From NCBI GenBank assembly GCA_011364925.1, contig RDOA01000005.1, positions 56,898 to 120,897 of the forward strand: a DNA stretch of 64,000 nucleotides. Direction: 5' to 3'. Origin of the DNA: Promethearchaeota archaeon (GTDB taxonomy: Archaea > Asgardarchaeota > Lokiarchaeia > Sigyniarchaeales > SOKP01). Both the position numbers and the translations under genes were made by a program. Shown piece after piece: positions 9,014 to 16,965 of the stretch (its first letter is position 1; each line of letters begins with the position of its first letter). The notes beneath the pieces were generated by a model, which ran no database searches, was not told the DNA's origin, and saw only the letters and a program-made list of their open reading frames with translations.

Positions 9014-9305
9014 GGAGCATTAGCATATTCGAGGACGCGTATGATTAACCGTGATTACGCGTGCAATGTTATGCAAACATCCTGAATTTATTAATCAACA
9101 ATTTCCTGTAAAAATGGGCTCTTAATCTAGCAATGGTAATACCGTGCAATGAGATTTGAGTCAGTACCCAGGCAGGATACATGATTATGTCCCGAAAAGG
9201 CATAGAAATTAACGCCTAGCACGAGAGAACTTATTTGATTAATGGTATACCCATTGAGTGATAAATTTGCGTTAGTGCACTAGGCAACAATATATGCTGA
9301 TTTAA
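9014..9305 (+). ncRNA. Structured non-coding RNA, possibly SRP (7S-like) RNA
   Basis: The 386-bp gap between cbiO and the roadblock gene has no protein frame but strong complementarity and higher GC than other gaps. Helices I can see: 9019-9028 with 9292-9301 (10 bp closing stem); hairpin 9035-9041/9056-9062 (ACGCGTA); hairpin 9066-9070/9076-9080; 9 bp long-range helix 9090-9098/9235-9243; and an inner hairpin arm 9119-9128/9152-9160. A closing stem, two small 5' hairpins, a long-range helix and two distal arms is the layout of archaeal SRP RNA (helices 1, 3, 4, 5, 6/8), and about 290 nt is the right length. I could not find the conserved apical helix 8 motif, nor RNase P signatures such as GGAAAGTCC. 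The strand follows from the TATA box upstream. Ends are approximate. Confidence 0.5.
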
Positions 9306-9328
9306 CGAATAATAGATTAAGACACTAA

Positions 9329-9799
9329 TTATAATAGGCTTATTGTATCCGAATTAAAAAGTTCTTTTAATTCTTTATTCATTTCTCCCGTTTCTTCTTG
9401 GAGATACCTGTCTAAAACAGTAGAAATCTTTTTAGAATATCTTTTCATTAAAGCCCTCACAAGCCCTATTTGGATGTTTTTATCTGTAGCAATACATAAT
9501 ACACCCTTTCCAACCTTGAGGGAGAAGATCATACCTTTAAAATATTCTGTGATTTGCAAATGAATATTTCCATATCCAAGTATGTATCCTTGTTCTTCTC
9601 CAGCAGTAAAAACAGCGCCTCCAATCGCTCCAATCTTTTCTACAGAGAGGTCATCTTCGTTTTTCAAGATGAACTTTGATTCACTCATGATGGTTATTCC
9701 CGTATCGTCTATAATTATAGCATATTTTAAGCCTGGAGTGCTATTAATAATTTCTTTTAAAAGATTTTTTAAAATACGCTCATCTTGGGAATAACTCAA
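9329..9799 (-). CDS. Roadblock/LC7 domain protein
   Basis: 156 aa. Residues 1-115 fit the roadblock/LC7 fold: a helix with LKNLLKEIINSTPGLKYAIII, a first strand pair with DDTGITIMSES, then an amphipathic helix with IGAIGGAVFTAGEEQG and strands such as GMIFSLKVGKGVLCI. About 40 charged helical residues follow. Roadblock proteins regulate small GTPases (as MglB with MglA, or as the Ragulator complex with Rag) and are expanded in Asgard archaea. A second roadblock-like gene lies directly upstream on the same strand, suggesting a heterodimer. The start is ATG. Confidence 0.82.
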   Translation of the reverse strand: MSYSQDERILKNLLKEIINSTPGLKYAIIIDDTGITIMSESKFILKNEDDLSVEKIGAIGGAVFTAGEEQGYILGYGNIHLQITEYFKGMIFSLKVGKGVLCIATDKNIQIGLVRALMKRYSKKISTVLDRYLQEETGEMNKELKELFNSDTISLL

Positions 9800-9971
9800 T
9801 TATTATCACCTGTTATTTTTCAACCTAATAGGGCTAATATTCAATGTATCTTATTATTTTAATAAGAAATTATTTAAAGTAAACTGGAGTTGCTTATTTA
9901 CTTAATAATGAAATAAAATTATAGCTTTAAAAACTTAATTCTCCTAAATTAATTTTATGTTCCATAACAGA

Positions 9972-10328
9972 TTAAAATAATTCTTGCGCTCTAATTAGCG
10001 TTTTTAAGGGTTTTACTCCACTTTTATTATAATTTGACTTTTCTAATAGAATAAATAGTCTGATCCTCTTCGCTTTATCAATATCAAATTTCAATTGAAC
10101 CAAGTTTGGATCATTAAGTAAGTCTTTATTTTCTTTGTTTTTAGTAACTGCCCATAGTGCTAATTTGTTTTCATGAATCCAAAGTCGTTTTGAGATGTCT
10201 GACCCTATTGGAAATCCATTTTTGTCCGTTATCACCCCCGCAACAAAGTTTGGGAAGTAATTTTTGATTTGTTTTAAAAAATAATTGACCTCAATTTGAT
10301 TAATAAGCCTGTTATTCTCTCGTTTCAT
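9972..10328 (-). CDS. Roadblock/LC7-like protein
   Basis: About 118 aa from the ATG at 10328. A TTG at 10346 would add six residues, but AGGT lies 8 nt before the ATG. The core FVAGVITDKNGFPIGSDISK is the roadblock strand-turn-strand; the helix HENKLALWAVTKNKENKDLL and strands AKRIRLFILLEKS follow, ending in a C-terminal helix. The protein is predicted cytosolic and small. Pairing with the roadblock gene just downstream would give a heterodimer or a GTPase regulator. Sequence similarity between family members is weak, so this is a fold-level call. Confidence 0.7.
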   Translation of the reverse strand: MKRENNRLINQIEVNYFLKQIKNYFPNFVAGVITDKNGFPIGSDISKRLWIHENKLALWAVTKNKENKDLLNDPNLVQLKFDIDKAKRIRLFILLEKSNYNKSGVKPLKTLIRAQELF

Positions 10329-10483
10329 ATAATCATACCTACACAAATCAATTGATCTATAAAATTAATTTTAGTAAAAAGTCATTAATTAGTATGATAT
10401 CGTGATATTATTCCCTTGTAAATAACGTACATTTAAGATCGAATAACCTTCCCTTGAAAAAGTAGGAGTTTGTATAGAGTTAA

Positions 10484-11440
10484 TTACTTTTTATTGATTC
10501 CAAGATCTAGATTCTCAATTAATTCTTGAAATCTATTTCGGACAGTAACCTCTGTCACTTGGGACACTTTAGCAATTATTCTTTGAGTTCTTCGCTCATC
10601 AGTCAAGATGCTTGCAGCGTAGATCGCCGCCGCACATACTCCAGTTGGTCCCCGACCTGAAGTTAATCCTCTTATTTCAGCCATTTTAATAACTTTTTTA
10701 GCCATTTTATGGCATTGTGTAGAAAGTCCTAACTCAGATACAAACCGAGTTAGAAAATCCATAGGTTTGGTTGGATTTAGATTTAATTCTAACTCTTTAG
10801 AGATAAATCTGTAGGACCTTCCAATTTCCTTTTTGTTAACTCGAGCAACATCAGCAATTTCATTTAAAGTGCGAGGTACTTTATACATTCTGCATGCTGC
10901 ATACAAACTTGCTGCTGCAACACCTTCAATACTCCGCCCCCTTATTAAATGCGCTTCAACAGCATCTCTATAAATTTTTGCAGAACATTCGCGAAGATTT
11001 TTTTGAAGATCGAGATTTGAAGCCATTCGATCTAATTCACTTAAAGCAAAGGTTAGATTTCTTTCTGTAGCGTCTGACACTCTAATTCTCGATTGCCATT
11101 TTCTTAAACGGTAAATTTGACCTCTAATTTTCGCCGAAATTTCTTTACCAAAAATATCCCTATTTTTCCAGTCAATCATTGTACTGAGTCCTTTGTCATG
11201 AATCATATATGTCATAGGCGCTCCAGTTCTAGTTCGTTTCTTTTTTTGATCAGAGTCAAATGCACGCCATTCTGGACCCTGATCTATATGTTTTTCACTG
11301 TGAACTAAACCACATTTTTCACAGACTAACAAACCTCTGTTTTCATCAAATAATATATTTTGACCACACTCACTACATATTTCATGACTACGGTCAGTAT
11401 TCTCTTCTAAGAAAGCATTACTTTGATTCCAACTTGAAAT
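10484..11440 (-). CDS. tfb: Transcription initiation factor TFB (TFIIB), apparent ATT start
   Basis: Full-length archaeal TFB of 318 aa if it starts at the ATT at 11440. The zinc ribbon is C22/C25 and C40/C43 (ICSECG and VCEKCG). The B-reader region follows ([19 protein letters not shown]), then two cyclin repeats (about 120-205 and 215-310) that bind TBP and the BRE element. The TTG at 11332 would delete the first CxxC of the ribbon and cannot be right. Between the upstream in-frame TAA and the ribbon there is no ATG, GTG or TTG. The ATT is preceded by GGGAG with a 6-nt spacer, an ideal ribosome-binding site. It follows gar1, a common archaeal pairing. Confidence 0.93.
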   Translation of the reverse strand: MSSWNQSNAFLEENTDRSHEICSECGQNILFDENRGLLVCEKCGLVHSEKHIDQGPEWRAFDSDQKKKRTRTGAPMTYMIHDKGLSTMIDWKNRDIFGKEISAKIRGQIYRLRKWQSRIRVSDATERNLTFALSELDRMASNLDLQKNLRECSAKIYRDAVEAHLIRGRSIEGVAAASLYAACRMYKVPRTLNEIADVARVNKKEIGRSYRFISKELELNLNPTKPMDFLTRFVSELGLSTQCHKMAKKVIKMAEIRGLTSGRGPTGVCAAAIYAASILTDERRTQRIIAKVSQVTEVTVRNRFQELIENLDLGINKK

Positions 11441-11491
11441 AGCTTACTCCCTCTTAAAGATTGGTTCTTTAATAGAAAGGTTTCATTGATT

Positions 11492-11740
11492 CTAACGCAT
11501 TTTTGCGTAAAGGTTACCACTTGGATTAAAGTTCATACTGGGAATAATTTTCATTGAGATGAATGGGAGAGTTATTGGTCCAAAGATTTCTTTAATAAAA
11601 CCAATTTCAACAAATTCTTCTGTGAAAACTGGTTTGTTGGAAATCTTTTCTAGGCTTTTATTCCATTTCTTTGCTCTAAATATATGATGTTTTTTAGACA
11701 TTCCGAGATAATTTAGGTTCAGTTTTATATATTTTTGCAA
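11492..11740 (-). CDS. gar1: H/ACA ribonucleoprotein protein Gar1
   Basis: 82 aa. The core EIGFIKEIFGPITLPFISMKI matches the Gar1 signature (xIGKVxEIFGPVxxPYxxVK) of the small beta-barrel that binds Cbf5 in H/ACA RNPs and promotes release of pseudouridylated rRNA and tRNA substrate. The C-terminal NPSGNLYAKMR fits the GxxLY ending. The start is TTG at 11740; the ATG at 11701 would remove the first conserved strand. It lies directly upstream of tfb on the same strand, the conserved archaeal gar1-tfb order, which supports both calls. Confidence 0.85.
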   Translation of the reverse strand: MQKYIKLNLNYLGMSKKHHIFRAKKWNKSLEKISNKPVFTEEFVEIGFIKEIFGPITLPFISMKIIPSMNFNPSGNLYAKMR

Positions 11741-11829
11741 GCAACGACCCTAACTATTGTTTAAATTATGAAATAATAAATCTATGGTAGATATTTAAAT
11801 ATAACTTTTTTTAAAAAAGGAGGTTAAGG

Positions 11830-11895
11830 ATGAAGTCTTTTTGTAAGATGTGCTCTATTAAACTTAGAATAAATCTAAATAAAATACTTCTGTAA
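11830..11895 (+). CDS. Possible 21-aa microprotein with CxxC
   Basis: On the plus strand in the gap after RaSEA, AGGAGG is followed by a 6-nt spacer and an ATG opening a 21-codon frame: MKSFCKMCSIKLRINLNKILL. A TATA-like stretch (TATTTAAATATA) lies about 35-45 nt before the AGGAGG. The last seven codons overlap the 3' end of the RaSEA gene on the other strand. The start signals are stronger than those of many larger genes here, but a frame this short can occur by chance. Confidence 0.3.
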   Translation: MKSFCKMCSIKLRINLNKILL

Positions 11896-12978
11896 CTGAT
11901 ATTTTAACAAGCAATTACAAGGAACTTCTGATTTAATTTTTATCAAACAGTTAACATCTTGAGTTAGAACAAATTCTTCTAGCGTTTTGCTCATTAAGGT
12001 GTTACATTCTCTTTTTAGACAATTGTGAATACCTTTCTTAGTTCCTGCACCTGAAGGAGAAGAAATAATTCTTACTGATTTTAATACATCGTTATCTCTA
12101 TATGCCTTTATCAAACATTTAAACAACGAGTAAAACCACGGAGGTCGATATCTATTCTGATAAAAAAGATATTCAACAAGAGAGTTCTTCTGAATATTTA
12201 AAGGATTAATTGAAATAGTATTTACTTTCAACTTTGCTAACGCTAGGATAGACTCAACGCAGTCTTCTATCGCAGTCTGCTCATTTAGGAATGGTGGCTT
12301 GAATAGCAAATATACTCTAACTCCGATATCGTGCTCGCTACAAAGTTGGAGCGCATTTAAGAAATCTTTAAAATTTAAACCTTTATTAATGTAATTGTTT
12401 CTTATGTAATCATTTACGGTTTCTAAACCAATCGCAACTTCAGTGTATTTATTTGGTAAGACTTTTTTTATCTTTTTTAATTTTTCGACAGTTATATATT
12501 CGACTCGGGATTCAACCACAATTTCGATAATTTTAGGTATCGTTGCTATTTTCTTGTAAATAAATTCTCGAACTTCTTCTGATATTTCGTTATCATCAAA
12601 AAAGCTTCCAGAATTAAAAATTTTGATAATAAAATCATCTTCATCTGTTATAATATCATTTAACTTCTCTTTGAAGGCATAATCTATTTGATTCATTATG
12701 TGAATTTGGTCTATTTTTTCTATTGTAGAATCTTGGATGTATCCACACATAGAACAACCCCCAGAATCCCCTAAAGCCCAGCTACAGCCTTTGGTTCTTA
12801 AAATTATAGTGAATTCCTTACCTTTTTTTTTTAATAATCTATCTTCTTTTATCCAGAAACTTACCGGCTTATCTAATTGTATCTGTGTAAAACTTTTTTT
12901 GCCTTTTATTGATTTAAATCTAAAATCTTTAATTTTTTCAATGAGTTGTAAATTTATATTAAATTTTTTCGTAGACAT
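11875..12978 (-). CDS. Radical SAM archaeosine-synthesis subunit RaSEA
   Basis: 367-aa radical SAM enzyme with the unusual cluster spacing GCSWALGDSGGCSMCGY (C65, C75, C78) rather than CxxxCxxC, as in the Elp3/MiaB-like RaSEA group. GSFFDDNEISEE and ETVNDYIRNNYINKGL-type segments (conserved GxGLET-like turn) match the family. RaSEA works with ArcS: ArcS attaches lysine to preQ0 at tRNA position 15 and RaSEA cleaves it to archaeosine. The gene overlaps the 3' end of arcS by 20 nt, so the two are co-translated, which strongly supports the assignment. The start is ATG at 12978. Four cysteines near the C-terminus (CLKRECN, VPCNC) may bind another metal. Confidence 0.88.
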   Translation of the reverse strand: MSTKKFNINLQLIEKIKDFRFKSIKGKKSFTQIQLDKPVSFWIKEDRLLKKKGKEFTIILRTKGCSWALGDSGGCSMCGYIQDSTIEKIDQIHIMNQIDYAFKEKLNDIITDEDDFIIKIFNSGSFFDDNEISEEVREFIYKKIATIPKIIEIVVESRVEYITVEKLKKIKKVLPNKYTEVAIGLETVNDYIRNNYINKGLNFKDFLNALQLCSEHDIGVRVYLLFKPPFLNEQTAIEDCVESILALAKLKVNTISINPLNIQKNSLVEYLFYQNRYRPPWFYSLFKCLIKAYRDNDVLKSVRIISSPSGAGTKKGIHNCLKRECNTLMSKTLEEFVLTQDVNCLIKIKSEVPCNCLLKYQLQKYFI

Positions 12979-15046
12979 TTAGAATCTTACCTGTTTTAGA
13001 ATTCTTAATATAATTTGAACCTACAATTAAACTGCCTAATCCAATCAAACTTTCTTCTTGTTTATTAAATATTAAAACAATATCCTTTGGTACGAGATTT
13101 TGACTGAAATCAATAATTCCTGGGCGAAATAAAGTGTTTCCATTGATGTGTTCCCCGTCAAATACAATAATATTCTTCTTTTCTTCGAATGGTAATAACC
13201 TATTTGCGCCGTCAAGACTTAATTCAATTTGACCCGATTTATTATTGAAATTACCTAGTTTCTTTCGATTTTTTTGATCTATTATTTCAATCTGATCATT
13301 ATTTTTATTTTTCCATGTCTTTATCCCATTGAGAAATATATTGTTTCCCGATTTTGGACCAAATTGATAATCAATTATTTTAATAAACTTACGAGTCCAA
13401 GTTTTCAAGAAGTTTTTATTTTCAGGAATATTAAGTTCAAGTCCGGCGGACTCTTTTAAAGACTTTATTTTCTTCTCGAAAGACAGCAAAGAATCCTTAT
13501 TTGTAAGATTTCCTTCAATATCACTAAAATAAAATTTATGGTTTAATTGCCTCTTAGCTTCGTCTACTATTTCTAAGTATCCTGAGTCCTTTAAGTGACA
13601 CAATACAGGAATTCTATCGTCATACTTCTTCAATAAGGAAATGAGCATATTTGAGGCAATCTCTATTTCTTCCTTATCCCATTCTCCTGTCACAGAGATA
13701 TCATAAGAATTAACTGGATAAATATTTTCTAGTTGTCTTGGGATTGCTCCCAGTGGCGAAGTTATAATAATTTCTTGAAAATCTGGAAAATCTGGAAATT
13801 TTCTTATTACACTTTGAAATTTCCTATGGGATTTCGATTCGGAGTAAGGCTTTTTTGCTGAACACGGTAAAAGTATAATTAATTTCGTCCATACTTCCGG
13901 TGTAAAGTTCTTTATAACGCGATCCCGGAATTCTTGGAAATCTGGTCTGCAATACGAAGAGAGCCCAAAACTTTTAATAACTTTACTTGTTTGAGTAATT
14001 GGGGTCTCAAATCTCAATACATTAAAATATTGCTTATCAAGTATTCTTAAAGTAGAGATAATATTTACATCATCAAAGGTAGATTTTTCAATAAAACCTC
14101 TAAAATCTTCAATCCTCATGTATAATTTAATTTTATGCATATATGTGTATGCTGAAATAATATTGTGAAGAGTTAATTGTTCCAACTTTTCAGATGAATA
14201 TTTGTCAGTAAGATTGTATTTTAAACTTCGCTTACAAATAGCGCACGAACAAGGAAAATATTTTATTTTGTAAATTGGAAGTAAATATTCGATAGTATCG
14301 TAGAAATTTTCAGTTGATAAATACAATAAATAAGAACAATCTATAAGATCAATCCCAAGGTAGATTAAAATCGGATAATATTTCGGGATAATTCTGCCAG
14401 AAGCCATTAAAACTAGGTTATTATCGAGTTCTTTTTTGATTTTAAATATCACGCTTAATATTTGCCTAAAATTACTAAAGTTGTCAAAAAGATCTACTAA
14501 ATTAAGTATTCTCACATTCTCATTATTCTTAATTAAAGGAATGTAAAGATCAAATAACTCATAATATTCATAGATCTTAATAGATAATCCAAAATCTAAA
14601 CCATTATATTTTTTTAGAATTTCATTAGATTCACTTATAAAATTATTAATTTCTTCTATAGCAAATTCCTTGTTAATTGCCGTTGTCGCAATATTGAATG
14701 GGATAGAAGGTATAATGTTATCTTCTTGAAAGATATCAACATTAGAAGCTAATTTTTCCTTAAAAAACTCCATTGAACCATTATGTGTGTATATGAAACC
14801 AGTTTGTTTGAATTTGTCTCTTAAAAATTCTATCTTTAAATAAAAATCTTTTAAAATTAGGAATATTTCGTGATCTTCAAATTCCTCAAGAAAGTTAACA
14901 TTATTCATTAAACTTTTCTTCATCGGAACAATAATATTCGGCGTCGATATAAACTTTTTCGTCTCTTTTGAACATACTATTCTTCCGATTCTTGAGAACC
15001 CTACGCTTTTTGTAAGTAATTCAAAAAAGTAATTCATGGTTTTCAA
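12959..15046 (-). CDS. arcS: Archaeosine synthase ArcS
   Basis: 695 aa. The N-terminal half is a TGT-like barrel without the usual catalytic set; a CSCAICKRSL cysteine cluster near residues 260-270 is the zinc site. The diagnostic ArcS motif LLPCSAKKPYSESKSHRKF is around residue 393. The C-terminal 80 residues (KDIVLIFNKQEESLIGLGSL and flanks) form a PUA RNA-binding domain. The enzyme adds lysine to the nitrile of preQ0 at position 15 in the tRNA D-loop, giving the intermediate used by RaSEA. TTG at 15046 and ATG three codons later are both possible starts. A downstream overlap of 20 nt with RaSEA indicates one operon. Confidence 0.92.
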   Translation of the reverse strand: MKTMNYFFELLTKSVGFSRIGRIVCSKETKKFISTPNIIVPMKKSLMNNVNFLEEFEDHEIFLILKDFYLKIEFLRDKFKQTGFIYTHNGSMEFFKEKLASNVDIFQEDNIIPSIPFNIATTAINKEFAIEEINNFISESNEILKKYNGLDFGLSIKIYEYYELFDLYIPLIKNNENVRILNLVDLFDNFSNFRQILSVIFKIKKELDNNLVLMASGRIIPKYYPILIYLGIDLIDCSYLLYLSTENFYDTIEYLLPIYKIKYFPCSCAICKRSLKYNLTDKYSSEKLEQLTLHNIISAYTYMHKIKLYMRIEDFRGFIEKSTFDDVNIISTLRILDKQYFNVLRFETPITQTSKVIKSFGLSSYCRPDFQEFRDRVIKNFTPEVWTKLIILLPCSAKKPYSESKSHRKFQSVIRKFPDFPDFQEIIITSPLGAIPRQLENIYPVNSYDISVTGEWDKEEIEIASNMLISLLKKYDDRIPVLCHLKDSGYLEIVDEAKRQLNHKFYFSDIEGNLTNKDSLLSFEKKIKSLKESAGLELNIPENKNFLKTWTRKFIKIIDYQFGPKSGNNIFLNGIKTWKNKNNDQIEIIDQKNRKKLGNFNNKSGQIELSLDGANRLLPFEEKKNIIVFDGEHINGNTLFRPGIIDFSQNLVPKDIVLIFNKQEESLIGLGSLIVGSNYIKNSKTGKILNVYEKI

Positions 15047-15142
15047 TTAAAGATATTATTCTTTTGTAAATAAATTAATTTATTTCACTATTTTTATGTG
15101 TTTTTCCTCTTAAAGAAAAACTATTTTCAGAATATAGATTAC

Positions 15143-15730
15143 TTATTCTTCGATTTTGTAAATTCCTCGCTTATACATTTCAAAAAGTATTTTAGCTTCG
15201 TGAATTGCATCATCAACTGCTCGATGTTTTTCTGCATAATTAGTATTAGGAAAAATATTATCCCAAGCTTCTTGCATTTTGGGATTCTTGTACCCTCCTT
15301 TGGGATACATAATCTTACATGCTTCTTTTGCCACTGCCATAATGTCAGGGATATCTTTTTTTATAACAAAACCTCTCGATTCCATAAAGTCAAAATCGAA
15401 GGATGTGTTGTAAGCAGTTAACGAATAAAAATTCAATATTTCTTGTATGTCTTCTTTCACATTACTAAGATTAGGAGCTTTCTGAATTTCCTCAAACTTT
15501 AGATCGGAATTGTAAAATATCCATGCGTTTTTGTGATATTCTCCAAATTGTGATTCCTTTACTGGTGAATCGAATAAAATTTTAGTTTTCCCAGTTCTTA
15601 AGTCAAGTTCAACGATTGCTATCTCAATAATTAATCCGTTTTCTGGTTTTAAATCTGTCGTTTCAATATCAATTATAGCAATTTTATCTTGGGATATGCT
15701 TTTGGCAAAATCAGTGATATCTCGAAATAT
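15143..15730 (-). CDS. DEDDh-family 3'-5' exonuclease (DnaQ-like), apparent ATA start
   Basis: The frame is open upstream of the only ATG (15460), and the missing half is exactly the N-terminal half of a DnaQ-type exonuclease. With M1 at the ATA at 15730 the protein has 195 aa: Exo I motif AIIDIETTDL (D21, E23), Exo II YNTSFDFDF, and Exo III HRAVDDAIHEAKI (the H and D five residues apart of DEDDh enzymes). No ATG, GTG or TTG exists between the upstream TAA and Exo I. GAGGAG lies 6 nt before the ATA, an excellent ribosome-binding site. The enzyme would trim 3' ends of DNA or RNA; no polymerase is adjacent. It lies just upstream of arcS on the same strand. Confidence 0.86.
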   Translation of the reverse strand: MFRDITDFAKSISQDKIAIIDIETTDLKPENGLIIEIAIVELDLRTGKTKILFDSPVKESQFGEYHKNAWIFYNSDLKFEEIQKAPNLSNVKEDIQEILNFYSLTAYNTSFDFDFMESRGFVIKKDIPDIMAVAKEACKIMYPKGGYKNPKMQEAWDNIFPNTNYAEKHRAVDDAIHEAKILFEMYKRGIYKIEE

Positions 15731-15847
15731 ATCAAACTCCTCGAAGGGTTAATGTTTTCTCTAATTTAGTTTATATAATATTGATATTCATCTTAATAAG
15801 AAAAATCTAATTGAAATGAAATATAACTCAATAGAGAGTGACTTAAT

Positions 15848-16834
15848 TTATTGAATGATAAAATTTGTGTAGATCTTTAGTTCATCTAGAACAAAACTTG
15901 TAAAGGTGTCTTCTATTTCGTCGGATTGGTAAATTTTTCTTATGAATTCTGCGTAGTCTTCTACGTTTTTTACTCGAACTATAGCAAATAAACCGTGCTG
16001 TTCCCCTATTCTAAAAAGATCGGTTATAAAGTTATTTTTCACCAAATTCAGAGCTATTTCGTTATATTTTGACGGATCTTTAGGTTTGATTCTTACAAGA
16101 TATTTCCCTTTGAATCCAACTTTTTTAGGAGAGAAGTTGAGAGCGTAATTGAGAATTACGTTCTTCCCTTCAAGCTTCTTCATTCTGTTATGAATTGTAG
16201 ATTGAGAGATTTCATTTTTATTTAGTTTGCTTAAAAATTCTTTATATTTATCATTAATTATATCCTTAATTTCGTAAGTCGAGATAGGTTTTAGATTTTG
16301 ATTCTCTTGCATTATTTTTAAGATAACATAATCGATGTTATCAATTTCGAAATTTGGGTCAATTTCATTATCATTTAATTCAATACCATTAGTTTTAAAC
16401 ACTTTAATGGTTTCAATTATATGATACTTCTTAAAATATGATTGAGCCATTATTTTATCTATAATACTTAAAACTTGGTAATATTCCTCAGAGGAATGAA
16501 ATATAAGTAATGCGAATAGAGAATATTCCCCTAAAATTCCATCAAGAATTTGTAATTGGGAGATTTTTAACAACTTTTCTAAAAGTTCTGGTTCTTTGGG
16601 ATTGGTTTTAATTTCCAATAATACGTATTTGAGGTTAATTGGACGGATGTTTGGATTAATATTAATCGTAAAATTGCTAATTATTTTTTCTTTATTCAGA
16701 TCATCAAATCGTTTTTTAATTGTCTGTCTAGTATAGCCTAAAACCTGTGAAAGCTTGGTTATTACGTATTTAGATTTACTATTGAAACTTTTTATAAGAT
16801 TGAGATTTTTTATATCATCTTTGACTTCGGTCAT
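15848..16834 (-). CDS. Lrp/AsnC-type transcriptional regulator with duplicated winged-helix and RAM domains
   Basis: 328 aa, twice the normal Lrp length. Residues 10-60 are a winged helix (LSQVLGYTRQTIKKRFDDLNKEKII). Residues 65-145 resemble the RAM ligand-binding fold (KYVLLEIKT, LDGILGEYSLFALL). A second winged helix follows at about 165-230 (ISQSTIHNRMKKLEGKNVI) and a second RAM-like domain at 235-320 (GKYLVRIKP, RIGEQHGLFAIVRV). It is divergently transcribed from the S-adenosylhomocysteinase gene across about 130 bp, so it may regulate that gene or methyl-cycle metabolism; this is inferred from position. The start is ATG. Confidence 0.82.
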   Translation of the reverse strand: MTEVKDDIKNLNLIKSFNSKSKYVITKLSQVLGYTRQTIKKRFDDLNKEKIISNFTININPNIRPINLKYVLLEIKTNPKEPELLEKLLKISQLQILDGILGEYSLFALLIFHSSEEYYQVLSIIDKIMAQSYFKKYHIIETIKVFKTNGIELNDNEIDPNFEIDNIDYVILKIMQENQNLKPISTYEIKDIINDKYKEFLSKLNKNEISQSTIHNRMKKLEGKNVILNYALNFSPKKVGFKGKYLVRIKPKDPSKYNEIALNLVKNNFITDLFRIGEQHGLFAIVRVKNVEDYAEFIRKIYQSDEIEDTFTSFVLDELKIYTNFIIQ

Positions 16835-16965
16835 ACATGTATAATAATTAGAATGTTATTTAAATGTTAATATTCTTAGAAATAGTTCACCTTTTGACCA
16901 ATGATATATTTAAATTATTATTTAAGTTATATACTTCATCAACGAAAATAATTTTAAGATGATTT

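Noticed and set aside
9014..9305. RNase P RNA
   Set aside because: The conserved CR-I and CR-V sequences (GGAAAGTCC, ACAGAA..GGCTTA) are absent, although size and closing stem would fit.
8943..9328. Cobalamin riboswitch for the cobalt transporter
   Set aside because: No B12-box or conserved core elements, and it lies downstream of cbiO rather than upstream of the transporter genes.
11117..11442. Plus-strand frames across the TFB gene
   Set aside because: They are shadows of tfb, with poor composition and no start signal.
15098..15421. 107-aa plus-strand frame opposite the exonuclease
   Set aside because: Rich in Phe and Cys with no ribosome-binding site; the minus-strand exonuclease motifs are decisive.
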